Source: Paenibacillus vini (GTDB lineage: Bacteria; Bacillota; Bacilli; Paenibacillales; Paenibacillaceae). Taken from it: 64,000 bases of DNA. Of the stretch, positions 55,524 to 64,000 are shown one piece after another. The position numbers were made by a program, and so were the translations under genes. The stretch is taken from positions 16,436-80,435 of the forward strand of contig NZ_BOSL01000020.1 of the NCBI RefSeq assembly GCF_018403325.1, written 5' to 3'. Position 1 is the stretch's first letter. Each line of letters starts with the position of its first letter. Under the pieces are notes generated by a model. That model was not told the DNA's origin and did no database searches. It saw only the letters and a list, made by a program, of their open reading frames with translations.

Positions 55524-56291
55524 ATGCCAGTTGTACATATCGGGGATCATCCGGTTCCGTGCCGGGGGATTTTGTTCGATAAAGACGGAACCCTGCTCGA
55601 TTTTATGGAGCTTTGGGGAGGTTGGGCGGAGACGCTGACCAAGCTGCTGGAAGGTCATCTTGCGGTATTGGGAGCTAAGTTGCCGGTCTCTGCGACAGGG
55701 CTAATGGGTTTACATTACGATAAGGCAGGACGTGCCGCAGGATATGACAGAACCGGCCCACTTGCGATGGGGACGGAAGAAGAAGTCACCGCGATCTTGG
55801 CCTGGCAGCTTTATAATGCCGGAGTACCATGGAACGAAGCTGTAGTTCAAGTCCGCCAATTCAGCGCTTCGGCAATGGTAGAAGTTGAAAAACGGAAGAG
55901 CGCCCACCCGATGCCTGGTTTGGGCGGCTTCCTGGATTCCTGCCGCATTGCGGGAATACGACTCGGGGTAGTTACTTCCGACACGACTCCCGAGGCTTTG
56001 AAGCATCTGGAATGGCTCGGCATCCTGGAATATTTCGATAGCGTGGTCGGCCGGGACAGGGTGATGAAAGGGAAACCTGATCCGGAGATGGCTTATTTGG
56101 CCATGCGCGAGCTGGGGATTACCCCGGAGGAGTGCGTGGTGATCGGAGACAGCAATGCGGATATGGCGATGGGGGTGCGGGCCGGTGCGGCACTGAGGCT
56201 CGGAATCGCGCCGGACGGCGATGGAGCCAGCTATCTGCTTGATGCTGACAAAATTATTACCGATTATACGGAGTTGAAGGCGACCCCATAA
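55524..56291 (+). CDS. HAD-superfamily phosphatase (phosphoglycolate phosphatase-like)
   Basis: 255-residue cytoplasmic hydrolase. Motif I LFDKDGTLLDF (nucleophile and acid Asp near 19-21), a helical cap (about 30-120), motif II VVTSDTTPE near 150, motif III Lys in MKGKPDPEMA near 183, motif IV VIGDSNADMAMG near 208. GGAGGTGC site. Substrate unknown; gph-like or a sugar phosphatase. The sirtuin gene follows after 26 bases. Confidence 0.9.
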   Translation: MPVVHIGDHPVPCRGILFDKDGTLLDFMELWGGWAETLTKLLEGHLAVLGAKLPVSATGLMGLHYDKAGRAAGYDRTGPLAMGTEEEVTAILAWQLYNAGVPWNEAVVQVRQFSASAMVEVEKRKSAHPMPGLGGFLDSCRIAGIRLGVVTSDTTPEALKHLEWLGILEYFDSVVGRDRVMKGKPDPEMAYLAMRELGITPEECVVIGDSNADMAMGVRAGAALRLGIAPDGDGASYLLDADKIITDYTELKATP

Positions 56292-56317
56292 AAGGGGCCG
56301 GAAGGAGGACTTATACG

Positions 56318-57079
56318 ATGGCAGGGATATCGCAGTCGAAAAGTGATATTTTGGCGGAATGGATTCAGGCAAGCAAAAGGATTGTATTCTTTGGGGGAGC
56401 AGGCGTCTCTACGGAGAGCGGGATACCTGATTTTCGTTCCGCCGCGGGGATTTATCAAATGGAAAAGGAATCGCCATACTCTCCTGAGGAAATATTAAGC
56501 CGGAGTTTCTTTAATCGTCATCCGGAAGTATTCTTTGATTTCTACAAAACAAAGATGATTCATCCGGAAGCAAGGCCGAATCCGAGTCATTCCCTGCTGG
56601 CCGATTTGGAGAAGGAAGGCAAGCTCCAGGCCGTCGTGACGCAAAATATAGACGGTCTGCACCAAATGGCGGGCAGCAAGAACGTCCTGGAGCTTCATGG
56701 CTCGATACACCGCAACTCTTGCATGGACTGCGGCCGCTTACATAGCTTGGACGAGGTGATGAGTAGTCCGGAGGTTGTTCCTCACTGCAAAGCGTGCGGC
56801 GGGGTCGTGAAGCCCGATGTCGTATTGTACGAAGAAAGCCTGGACGAGCGGGTCATCGGGGAGACGGTCAAGTCCATTGCGGAAGCGGACTTGCTGTTGA
56901 TCGGCGGAACCTCGCTCACAGTTCAGCCGGCCGCGTCTTTCATTACCTATTTCCGGGGAGAACGGACCGTTCTGCTCAATGCTTCCAGCACGGCCTTCGA
57001 TCACAGAGCCGATCTTCACATCAAGGATCCGATCGGGAATGTGATGAAGGACGTCGGAAAGAAGCTTCGCGGGCTCTAA
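56318..57079 (+). CDS. NAD-dependent protein deacylase (sirtuin)
   Basis: 253-residue Sir2-type enzyme removing acetyl groups from lysines with NAD. GAGVSTESGIPDFRS near 28-42, TQNIDGLHQMAGS near 107, catalytic His in LELHGSIHRNSC, and a four-Cys zinc module (C-M-D-C ... C-K-A-C). Corresponds in type to SrtN/CobB. AGGAGGAC site. Probably cotranscribed with the HAD gene. Confidence 0.93.
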   Translation: MAGISQSKSDILAEWIQASKRIVFFGGAGVSTESGIPDFRSAAGIYQMEKESPYSPEEILSRSFFNRHPEVFFDFYKTKMIHPEARPNPSHSLLADLEKEGKLQAVVTQNIDGLHQMAGSKNVLELHGSIHRNSCMDCGRLHSLDEVMSSPEVVPHCKACGGVVKPDVVLYEESLDERVIGETVKSIAEADLLLIGGTSLTVQPAASFITYFRGERTVLLNASSTAFDHRADLHIKDPIGNVMKDVGKKLRGL

Positions 57080-57120
57080 GTAGTCGAATTGTTTAAAGCA
57101 AGAAGCAAGAAAACGGTTTC

Positions 57121-57149
57121 TTGCCAAAGGCATTTGAACGAGCTATTAT
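57121..57149 (+). promoter_or_regulatory. Promoter of the aldo/keto reductase gene
   Basis: TTGCCA (57121-57126), 17-base spacer, TATTAT (57144-57149). A perfect hairpin GCAAGAAA/TTTCTTGC (57105-57124) overlaps the -35 box, and may also end the sirtuin transcript. Confidence 0.55.
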
Positions 57150-57191
57150 ATTTTGCGAAGGCATTTCACATCAGGAAGGATGGGAAACAAG

Positions 57192-58199
57192 ATGGTCTAT
57201 ACCGCCAGCGATGATCGCTATGAAACTATGAAATATAACCGTGTAGGACGTTCCGGCTTGAAGCTGCCGGCCATTTCGCTCGGATTGTGGCATAACTTCG
57301 GAGGTGTGGATACCTTCGAAAACGGACGTGAAATGTTACGGCGTGCGTTTGATCTTGGAATCACTCATTTTGACCTGGCTAATAATTACGGGCCCCCTGC
57401 GGGTTCGGCCGAAGAAATGTTTGGACAGGTTCTAAAGAAAGACTTCGCTCCTTACCGGGATGAAATGGTGGTTTCCACCAAAGCCGGTTATTATATGTGG
57501 CCTGGACCATACGGAGAATGGGGGTCCCGCAAGTACCTGGTCTCCAGTCTGGACCAAAGCCTGAAGCGGATGGGCCTTGATTATGTGGATATTTTCTATT
57601 CGCATCGCCCCGATCCGGAGACTCCGCTGGAGGAAACCATGATGGCGCTGGATCATATCGTGCGTTCGGGAAAAGCGCTGTATGTGGGAATTTCCAGCTA
57701 CTCTGCCGAACAGACCGCCGAGGCGGTTGCTATTCTGAAAGAATTGGGCACCCCTCTGCTCATTCATCAGCCAAGCTATTCCATGCTTGAACGCTGGATC
57801 GAGAACGGATTGCAGGACGTATTGGAAGAAAACGGCGTCGGCAGCATTGCTTTCTGCCCGCTCGCTCAAGGTTTGCTCACAAACAAATACCTGAACGGCA
57901 TTCCGGACGATTCCCGGGCCAAGAGCAGCACAGGGTTTCTGAAAGAAGAACAGATCACGCCGGAAACGCTGCGGAAAGTCCGGGCGTTGAACCAGATGGC
58001 TGCGGCCCGCGGCCAAAGTCTGGCACAGTTCGCGCTGGCCTGGGTGCTGCGCGGCGGCAGAGTCACCTCCGCCCTGATCGGTGCCAGCCGCGTCAGCCAA
58101 ATCGAGGAGAATGTGCAGGCGCTCAGCAAGCTGGACTTCAGCGAAGAGGAACTGGCCCGCATCGAAACGATTTTGAATACGAATGGAGATCATCAATAA
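57192..58199 (+). CDS. Aldo/keto reductase (YghZ/GpR-like)
   Basis: 335-residue NADPH-dependent oxidoreductase. Family features: GRSGLKLPAISLGLW near the start, tetrad Asp and Tyr in HFDLANNYGPP, Lys in STKAGYYMWPGP, His in DIFYSHRPDPE, and the cofactor part GASRVSQIEENV. Closest in style to L-glyceraldehyde-3-phosphate reductases of the YghZ type. ATG 57192 is used, though ATG 57180 cannot be excluded. Confidence 0.88.
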   Translation: MVYTASDDRYETMKYNRVGRSGLKLPAISLGLWHNFGGVDTFENGREMLRRAFDLGITHFDLANNYGPPAGSAEEMFGQVLKKDFAPYRDEMVVSTKAGYYMWPGPYGEWGSRKYLVSSLDQSLKRMGLDYVDIFYSHRPDPETPLEETMMALDHIVRSGKALYVGISSYSAEQTAEAVAILKELGTPLLIHQPSYSMLERWIENGLQDVLEENGVGSIAFCPLAQGLLTNKYLNGIPDDSRAKSSTGFLKEEQITPETLRKVRALNQMAAARGQSLAQFALAWVLRGGRVTSALIGASRVSQIEENVQALSKLDFSEEELARIETILNTNGDHQ

Positions 58200-58217
58200 T
58201 TAAGCGCATAAAGGGAC

Positions 58218-58261
58218 ACACCCCTATTATCCGGCATCATGGATGGATAGGGGTGTTTTTT
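58218..58261 (+). terminator. Terminator of the aldo/keto reductase gene
   Basis: ACACCCCTAT/ATAGGGGTGT and six T. It overlaps the 3' end of the convergent AraC-type gene. Confidence 0.85.
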
Positions 58262-59118
58262 AGATGAGTCTGGCCTGACGCGTTTTTCCGGTACGCGCTG
58301 GGGGACTCGCCGTGGAATCGGCGGAATTGGCGGGAGAAATACAAGGCGTCCGCCAAGCCGACGGAAGCAGCGATTTGCTCGATCGACAATTCAGGCCGCT
58401 CGCGGAGCAACTGACGCGATTTGTCGATTCTCAGCTTCAGCAGGTAGGTGACCGGCGTAAGTCCGGTTTCTTTTTTGAAAATTCTGGACAAATAGGCCCG
58501 GTTATACCCAAGGCTCGAACACATCTGTTCAATTGATAAAGGATGCGCATACTGGCTGGACATGTAGTGGATCATTTGTTTAACGATACGCTGCACACCT
58601 GTCTCGCCCGCCGGAAGCGCGGACTCCCTTACAAGCGTCTCCTCCGCATCCGCCATGATAAGATGCAGGTATCCGAGCGAAGCCAGATGAGAGCTGGGCT
58701 TTTTACTGCGAAAAGCTTGAAGGACCGTCTCTAGCAGTCCGGGAATCCGGCTGTCAGGGCCGGGTTGGAACACCGGAAGATGGGGCGTGAAGCCCGCCCG
58801 GGAGATGAGTTGGTGCGCTTTGTCTCCATTAAAGGCAATCCACCGGTAACGCCAAGGAGCGACCGTATCGGAAGCGTAGCTGACAAGCTGGTCCGGCTGG
58901 ATCAGGAAACAATCGCCTTCACTGAGATCGTAATGGGCGAATTCGGTTTGAAAGCTGCCTTTGCCTTCCTCAACAAAATGAAGAAGAAAGTAATCATAGA
59001 CTTTAGGGCCGAGACGGTGATCGGCCTGGGTCTGGCTTTCCCCGGCAAACAGCACATGCAGGTCGCTAACCTCATTAATTTCCGGATTGGCTGCCGCGCT
59101 ATAAGTTTCATGAATCAT
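58237..59118 (-). CDS. AraC-family transcriptional regulator, probable galactose-locus regulator
   Basis: 293-residue regulator. N-terminal cupin-like sugar-sensing domain (HYDLSEGDCFLIQPDQLVSY; WRYRWIAFNG) and a C-terminal double HTH (SIEQMCSSLGYNRAYLSRIFKKETG; QIAASVGLADALYFSRQFRRFHG). Divergent from galK with overlapping promoters, similar to MsmR/RafR-type activators of galactoside genes. Control of galKET is inferred from position. Site GAAAGGAAGG. Confidence 0.9.
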   Translation of the reverse strand: MIHETYSAAANPEINEVSDLHVLFAGESQTQADHRLGPKVYDYFLLHFVEEGKGSFQTEFAHYDLSEGDCFLIQPDQLVSYASDTVAPWRYRWIAFNGDKAHQLISRAGFTPHLPVFQPGPDSRIPGLLETVLQAFRSKKPSSHLASLGYLHLIMADAEETLVRESALPAGETGVQRIVKQMIHYMSSQYAHPLSIEQMCSSLGYNRAYLSRIFKKETGLTPVTYLLKLRIDKSRQLLRERPELSIEQIAASVGLADALYFSRQFRRFHGESPSAYRKNASGQTHLKNTPIHP

Positions 59119-59157
59119 AAGAGAGCCTTCCTTTCTGCAGGATGGTCACATTTATCC

Positions 59158-59208
59158 ATATAATTCTCGCATAGATGCATTATCAAAAACAAGGCTGTTT
59201 TTTATACT
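59158..59208. promoter_or_regulatory. Overlapping divergent promoters of the AraC regulator and galK
   Basis: galK: TTATCA (59180-59185), 17 bases, TATACT (59203-59208). Regulator on the minus strand: TTGATA (59186-59181), 17 bases, TTATAT (59163-59158). The two -35 boxes share the same bases. Confidence 0.65.
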
Positions 59209-59251
59209 AAGTGTAGAACTTAAGATTCCATGAAGATGGGGTGTACGTAAA

Positions 59252-60430
59252 ATGAAAAAACAGGAAATGGAACAATTGTTTATATCACGTTGCGGAGGGA
59301 GCGAAGAAACCGTAAGGATCTTCAATGCTCCGGGCCGGGTCAATCTGATCGGCGAGCATATCGATTACAACGGCGGTTATGTACTGCCGGCCGCTTTGGA
59401 ATTCGGAACCACGGTTGCCGTCCGGAAACGGAACGATAAGAAAGTTACATTTGCATCAACCAATTTGCCTTATACTGCTGAAATCGAACTGGATGAATTG
59501 GGCAAAACCAAAACGGAAGAGTGGGTTGATTATCCGGTAGGTGTGATCGTGGAGCTTGGCAAAAAGGGCATTACCCTCACGAGCGGTTATGATCTGCTGT
59601 TCCATGGTGAAATTCCGAATGGGGCGGGCCTTTCCTCTTCGGCTTCCATTGAAGTAGTAACTGCCTTCGCGCTGCTGTCCATGGAAGGGCAACCTACGGA
59701 TAAAGTCGAAATCGCGGTCCTTTCGCAAAAAGCGGAGAACCTCTATGTAGGCGTAAACAGCGGAATTATGGACCAATTCGCCGTATCGAACGGGGCCCAG
59801 GATCATGCGATTCTGCTCATGTGCGATACGCTGGAGTATAAATTGGTGCCGTTCAAGACGGGAGCGTACAAGCTGGTCATCGGCAACACGAACAAGCGCA
59901 GAGGGCTGGTGGACTCCAAATATAACGAGCGCCGGGAACAGTGTGACGCTGCTCTGCGCATCGTTCAGGAGGAAGAACCTCAGATTCAGTATTTGGCTCA
60001 CCTGTCGCCGGAACGTTTTGAAAAAATGAAAGGGAAGTTCACGGATGAAGTGCTGCTCCGGCGCGCGGCCCATGTGGTGGAAGAAAACGCCCGCGTGTTG
60101 AAATCGGTGGATGCGCTGAGCGCAAACGACCTGACTGCTTTTGGTGCGCTGATGAACGCCTCTCACGATTCCCTGCGCGATCTGTATGAAGTAAGCTGCA
60201 TGGAGCTGGATGTGATGGTGGAAGAAGCGCGCAAGATTGAAGGTACGCTTGGCGCGCGGATGACCGGTGCCGGATTTGGCGGCTGCACGGTATCCCTTGT
60301 TCATGAAGATGCAGTAGACCGCTTTGTATCCGAAGTAGGCTCGGCTTATAAGGAACGTACCGGTCTGGAAGGCGAGTTTTATGTATGCGGCGTCGGCAAT
60401 GGAGTCCATGAAGTGAAAGGGGATAACTGA
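59252..60430 (+). CDS. galK: Galactokinase
   Basis: First enzyme of the Leloir pathway, making galactose-1-phosphate from galactose and ATP. 392 residues of the GHMP family: GRVNLIGEHIDYNGGYVLP near 28-46, the phosphate loop PNGAGLSSSASIEV near 124, catalytic Asp region GIMDQFAVSNG near 170, and GARMTGAGFGGCTV near 333. ATG after TGGGGTG. First gene of galK-galE-galT. Confidence 0.96.
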   Translation: MKKQEMEQLFISRCGGSEETVRIFNAPGRVNLIGEHIDYNGGYVLPAALEFGTTVAVRKRNDKKVTFASTNLPYTAEIELDELGKTKTEEWVDYPVGVIVELGKKGITLTSGYDLLFHGEIPNGAGLSSSASIEVVTAFALLSMEGQPTDKVEIAVLSQKAENLYVGVNSGIMDQFAVSNGAQDHAILLMCDTLEYKLVPFKTGAYKLVIGNTNKRRGLVDSKYNERREQCDAALRIVQEEEPQIQYLAHLSPERFEKMKGKFTDEVLLRRAAHVVEENARVLKSVDALSANDLTAFGALMNASHDSLRDLYEVSCMELDVMVEEARKIEGTLGARMTGAGFGGCTVSLVHEDAVDRFVSEVGSAYKERTGLEGEFYVCGVGNGVHEVKGDN

Positions 60431-60432
60431 AC

Positions 60433-61422
60433 ATGGCGATTTTAGTGACTGGCGGAGCCGGATATATCGGTTCCCATACGGTAGCGGAACTGCTGGACAA
60501 AGGCAAGGAAGTTGTAGTTATCGACAATCTGCAATCCGGGCATAGAGGGGCGCTGCTTGGCGGGAAGCTGTATGAAGGGGATTTGCGTGACAAAGAGCTG
60601 CTCGCCAAACTGTTCGCCGAGAATGAGATTGAAGCCGTAATTCATTTTGCCGCTAACTCCCTGGTCGGAGAAAGCATGCAAAATCCGGTGAAATACTACG
60701 ACAACAACGTTTACGGAACGCTCTGCCTGCTTGAAGCGATGGATGCCGCGAATGTGCGGAAAATCGTCTTCTCCTCCACGGCGGCGACCTACGGCGAACC
60801 GGATAAGGTGCCGATTGAAGAGACCGACCCTACGCAGCCTACTAATGTGTATGGGGAAACCAAGCTGATGATGGAACGGATGATGTCTTGGTTCAATAAG
60901 GTGCTGGGTATCAAATACGTAGCTCTCCGTTACTTTAATGCTGCAGGAGCTCACGAGAGCGGGCGGATCGGCGAAGATCACAATCCGGAAAGTCACTTGA
61001 TTCCGCTGATCCTGCAAACGGCGCTGGGTCAACGTGATTCGATCAAGGTGTTCGGTGACGACTACAATACGCCTGACGGAACTTGCGTCCGCGACTATAT
61101 CCATGTCGGCGATTTGGCCGATGCCCATATGCGTGCGGTTGACTATTTGATCGGCGGCGGAGACAGCAACGTGTTCAATCTTGGAAACGGTCAAGGCTTC
61201 TCGGTCAAAGAGGTTATTGCCAAAGTCAAAGAAGTGACAGGCCGCGACTTCCCGGTTGTCCTTAGCCCACGGCGGGAAGGCGACCCTGCCATTTTGATCG
61301 CCTCTTCGGATAAAGCGAGAACCGTGCTCGGCTGGGAACCTACTCGTAACAAATTGGACGATATTATCCGCAGCGCCTGGGAATGGCATCTCAATCATCC
61401 TGACGGCTACGGTGACAACTAA
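60433..61422 (+). CDS. galE: UDP-glucose 4-epimerase
   Basis: Interconverts UDP-galactose and UDP-glucose. 329-residue short-chain dehydrogenase: NAD loop VTGGAGYIGSHT near 5-16, SSTAATYG with catalytic Ser near 116-123, YGETK with catalytic Tyr/Lys near 140-144. Two bases separate it from the galK stop; AAAGGGG is inside galK. Confidence 0.96.
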   Translation: MAILVTGGAGYIGSHTVAELLDKGKEVVVIDNLQSGHRGALLGGKLYEGDLRDKELLAKLFAENEIEAVIHFAANSLVGESMQNPVKYYDNNVYGTLCLLEAMDAANVRKIVFSSTAATYGEPDKVPIEETDPTQPTNVYGETKLMMERMMSWFNKVLGIKYVALRYFNAAGAHESGRIGEDHNPESHLIPLILQTALGQRDSIKVFGDDYNTPDGTCVRDYIHVGDLADAHMRAVDYLIGGGDSNVFNLGNGQGFSVKEVIAKVKEVTGRDFPVVLSPRREGDPAILIASSDKARTVLGWEPTRNKLDDIIRSAWEWHLNHPDGYGDN

Positions 61423-61435
61423 GGAGTGAAGAATA

Positions 61436-63040
61436 GTGGAAGCTGAAGCTAACCAAAACAGACAAGAAGCGCAGTATGCTATAGAACGGCTGACTCACTA
61501 TGCTTTGCAGCAAGGGTTGATCGACTGGTGGGACCTCGATTATTCACGGAACCGGCTGCTGGAATTGTTCGGATTTGACGAGCCGTTTGCAGGTGAAGTC
61601 GGAGAGGAAGTATTGACCGGACCACAGGGACCGCTAAACGTATTGATCGACTATGGCGTTGAAATCGGACTGATTCCGGAAAATACGGATACTTTCCGTG
61701 ATTTGCTGGACGCCCGTATCATGGGACTTTTAATGCCGCGTCCTTCGGAAACAATTGCTAAATTCCGTCAAACGGCAGAGAATGGCGGCATTCAGGCGGC
61801 TACGGACGAATTCTATAAGCTGTCCGTGGACAGCAACTATATCCGGATGGACCGGGTTGCACAAAATATATATTGGAACCAGCCGACGTCCTTCGGAGAT
61901 ATGGAGATCACGATTAACCTCTCCAAGCCGGAAAAAAATCCGAAGGAAATCGCGATGGCGAAGCTGCTTCCGCCGCCGGTTTATCCGAAGTGCCAGCTCT
62001 GTCGGGAAAATGTGGGTTACGCAGGGCGGATCAACCATCCGGCCCGGCAAAATCTGCGCGTCATTCCGCTCGAGCTGAACGAGGAACCGTGGTTTTTCCA
62101 ATACTCGCCTTACGTGTATTACAATGAGCATTGCATCGTATTCCACCATGATCATGTGCCAATGAAGCTGACCAAGTTGACCTTGAAGCGGCTGCTTGAT
62201 TTTACCGGGCGGTTCCCGCACTACTTTATCGGGTCCAACGCGGACTTGCCGATCGTGGGCGGCTCCATTCTGACGCATGACCATTTCCAGGGTGGACGTC
62301 ACACCTTCCCGCTGGAGAAGGCTCCGATCGAAGCGGTGTTCAGCCATCCGGAATTTGGCGGAGTAACGGCGAGCATGGTGCACTGGCCAATGTCGGTGCT
62401 GCGGCTTAAGGGACAGGATCCTGAAGTTTTGCTGGAGGCAGCGAACGATCTGTATGAAAAATGGAAAGCCTACAGCGATCCTGATGCGGAAGTGCTGGCC
62501 TTTAGCGAAAATACCGAAGGTGGTTCCGGCGAACCTGTGCCGCATAACACGGTTACGCCGATCGTCCGGCGGAGCGCGGACGGCGGATATGAATTCGATA
62601 TCGTACTGCGCAACAATCGCACGAATGAGCAGCATCCCGAAGGAATCTTCCACCCTCACCGGGAAATGCATCATATCAAAAAAGAAAATATCGGCTTGAT
62701 TGAAGTGATGGGCCTCGCAATTTTGCCGGGCCGTCTGAAACAGGAATTGGCCGATATTGCGAGTATTTTGAGCGGCGACGCTGCATTGTACGAGCGGACC
62801 GTTTCGAATCCGGCCGGCGACAGCCCGTTGGCCGTTCACGCCGATTGGATTAGAGAACTGGTGGCTCGCCACGGCATGACGCTGGAGCGCGAGCAGGCCG
62901 ATGCGCTGCTCAAAGAAGAAGTAGGCCGCAAGTTTGCGGAAATTTTAGGCCACGCGGGTGTCTTTAAAGTAGACGAAGCCGGACGCGAAGCGTTCCGCCG
63001 CTTTGTCGGCGCCGCGGGTTATCAAGAGCTGTCCTCTTAA
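61436..63040 (+). CDS. galT: Galactose-1-phosphate uridylyltransferase, Firmicutes class II
   Basis: Exchanges UMP between UDP-glucose and galactose-1-phosphate. 534 residues, the long class II form of Gram-positives, not the 350-residue HIT form. Features: CQLCRENVGYAGRINHPARQ near 184, HCIVFHHDHVPMKLTKLT, and ILTHDHFQGGRH near 278 holding active-site histidines. GTG start after TAAGGAGTG. Last gene of the operon, its stop lies inside the terminator. Confidence 0.95.
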   Translation: MEAEANQNRQEAQYAIERLTHYALQQGLIDWWDLDYSRNRLLELFGFDEPFAGEVGEEVLTGPQGPLNVLIDYGVEIGLIPENTDTFRDLLDARIMGLLMPRPSETIAKFRQTAENGGIQAATDEFYKLSVDSNYIRMDRVAQNIYWNQPTSFGDMEITINLSKPEKNPKEIAMAKLLPPPVYPKCQLCRENVGYAGRINHPARQNLRVIPLELNEEPWFFQYSPYVYYNEHCIVFHHDHVPMKLTKLTLKRLLDFTGRFPHYFIGSNADLPIVGGSILTHDHFQGGRHTFPLEKAPIEAVFSHPEFGGVTASMVHWPMSVLRLKGQDPEVLLEAANDLYEKWKAYSDPDAEVLAFSENTEGGSGEPVPHNTVTPIVRRSADGGYEFDIVLRNNRTNEQHPEGIFHPHREMHHIKKENIGLIEVMGLAILPGRLKQELADIASILSGDAALYERTVSNPAGDSPLAVHADWIRELVARHGMTLEREQADALLKEEVGRKFAEILGHAGVFKVDEAGREAFRRFVGAAGYQELSS

Positions 63041-63057
63041 GGGGGACGGCTTTTTTT
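63027..63057 (+). terminator. Terminator of the galKET operon
   Basis: AGCTGTCCTC/GGGGACGGCT (two G-U pairs), TTAA loop, eight T. The galT stop codon is in the loop. Confidence 0.85.
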
Positions 63058-63175
63058 TGAAGTAAAGTTGGCCTAAAGTTGGCTTAGCGTTGGCCTTACA
63101 CGAGGCAGGTGGCCTGCGGATTGCGCAGTATGGTAAAGCACAACCGGACGGTAGCAGCGAAGCGGAGAGGAGCCT

Positions 63176-63842
63176 CATTGGATTTTTCCAATGAGAAGAT
63201 GCAACAAAAGCAGGCTGAAATAGTTTGATTGGATATTTCCATTAGAAAACTTCTGTTTGAGCCATTTTGAGCGATTTGTAGGAATGTTCATTGGAAATAT
63301 CCAATGAAACAGTGAAGAGTCGCGTATACTAGCCGTTTTAATTGGATTTTTCCAACTAACTTGCCCTGATCTAACCCGATCATTCCTAGTAGTGGCTAAT
63401 GGAGCGAAAGAGTTGAAGTTAAGTTGTTAAAGTAGATAGTGTGGAATGAAGTAGATGGTAAATGGTAGGTGGTATGTGGAGTTTGGATGTGGAATGAGGT
63501 AGGTAGAATGTGGTATGTGTGGTATGTGGAATGTGGTATGTGCTATGTGCTATGTGGTATTTGGTTTGTGGAGTGAGTAGTGAGTTAGTGAGTAGTGAGT
63601 TAGTGAGTAGTGAGTAGTGAGTAGTGAGTAGTGAGTAGTGAGTAGTGAGGTAGCTGGTTGGTGTTAAGTGTTGTGGTATGTGCCTACCAGTCTGTGCGCG
63701 ATTGGATAAAATCCAATCATATAGTCTAATATCTGTTGAAACCAGATTTGGTTGGAGAAAATCCAATGAGAAAAGTGATTAGAACAGATTTGATGAGGAT
63801 TTGGGGTGTTTTTTAGCCTCGTCATTGGAAAAAATCCAATCG
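63176..63842. repeat. Cluster of ATTGGAT-type palindromes
   Basis: Seven copies of ATTGGA-N4-TCCAAT or close variants: 63176-63193, 63228-63243, 63287-63308, 63340-63356, 63700-63718, 63750-63768 and 63823-63841. Loops are T-rich in three and A-rich in four, that is, both orientations. The 900 bases after galT hold these and the GT-rich repeats but no gene. Confidence 0.8.
63419..63655. repeat. GT-rich low-complexity stretch with 7-bp tandem repeat
   Basis: Degenerate repeats of GGTATGTG/GGAATGTG type (63430-63570) lead into about ten units of GTGAGTA, two of them with an extra T (63575-63650). Strong purine plus T strand asymmetry. A 115-codon frame on the minus strand across it is Thr/Leu/Ser-rich and is an artefact of the repeats. 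Confidence 0.85.
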
Positions 63843-63949
63843 CGTCTGAATTTTGACCTAAATCGGAGATTTCCTATAAAGCCCCCTAATCACCTTGGAC
63901 ACTTTCAGGCTAAACGATATACAATAAAAATTAGCTGGAGGTAGTTCGA

Positions 63950-64000
63950 ATGAGAGTTCAGCACAGTAAGTTCGATGAGCTGCGAATACAGGTCGTCGAG
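63950..64000 (+). CDS. Start of an unidentified gene, cut by the window end
   Basis: ATG 7 bases after GGAGGT, with 17 codons (MRVQHSKFDELRIQVVE) before the sequence ends. A TACAAT box is at 63920-63925. Too short to name. Confidence 0.6.
   Translation, partial: MRVQHSKFDELRIQVVE

Noticed and set aside
63419-63766. 115-codon minus-strand frame
   Set aside because: It is produced by GT-rich tandem repeats; the product is a Thr/Leu/Ser/His low-complexity string without a ribosome site.

Overview
The window is bacterial chromosomal DNA from a member of the Bacillales, most likely Paenibacillaceae (genus Paenibacillus or close). Evidence: strong AGGAGG-type ribosome sites, frequent TTG and GTG starts, T-box leaders before tRNA synthetase genes, sigma-A and sigma-D type promoters like those of Bacillus, and a gene order that follows the yrv-yrr region of Bacillus subtilis (recJ-apt-relA-dtd-hisS-aspS-tcdA-rarA-cymR-iscS-yrrD-yrrI-alaS-ireB-ruvX-yrzB-mltG-trhP1-trhP2-PBP). 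The organism was identified from memory of gene order and protein families, not by any search.

Layout. 1-14.3 kb: a CDF-type transporter, recJ, apt, a uracil permease on the minus strand, relA, dtd, three small accessory/stress genes, then T-box-controlled hisS-aspS. 14.4-23.5 kb: a maltodextrin island (LacI regulator, lipoprotein binding protein, two permeases, GH13 and GH31 glycosidases) placed between aspS and tcdA, which are neighbours in B. subtilis. 23.5-29.5 kb: tcdA, helD, an HNH protein, a small HTH protein and rarA. 29.6-31.9 kb: a hairpin repeat array split by a complete IS3-family element with a 3-bp target duplication. 32.0-37.4 kb: mnmA (inverted), cymR, iscS, yrrD, a zinc-ribbon protein and yrrI. 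37.4-45.8 kb: T-box-alaS, a dispersed structured repeat, then ireB-ruvX-two DUF1292 genes-mltG-two U32 proteins. 46-59 kb: a chemoreceptor with a sigma-D promoter, a class B PBP, a polysaccharide deacetylase, ilvD, a KGG-repeat stress protein, an acyltransferase, HAD phosphatase, sirtuin and aldo/keto reductase. 58.2-63.0 kb: a divergent AraC regulator and the galK-galE-galT operon. 63.0-64.0 kb: a non-coding stretch of short palindromes and GT-rich tandem repeats, then the first 17 codons of a new gene.

How the genes work together. Much of the conserved core concerns translation and tRNA: HisRS, AspRS, AlaRS, Dtd (D-aminoacyl-tRNA clearance), TcdA (ct6A), MnmA plus IscS (s2U34), TrhP1/TrhP2 (ho5U34), with RelA sensing uncharged tRNA. 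CymR and IscS tie this to cysteine supply. The maltodextrin and galactose loci are sugar-utilisation modules with local regulators. The most unexplained material is non-coding: a dispersed roughly 165-bp element whose internal hairpin is kept by compensatory changes between its two copies, a 265-bp higher-order array of covarying hairpins, a family of ATTGGAT palindromes downstream of galT, and a complete anti-Shine-Dalgarno complement followed by a start-stop codon pair in the leader of the sugar transporter operon.
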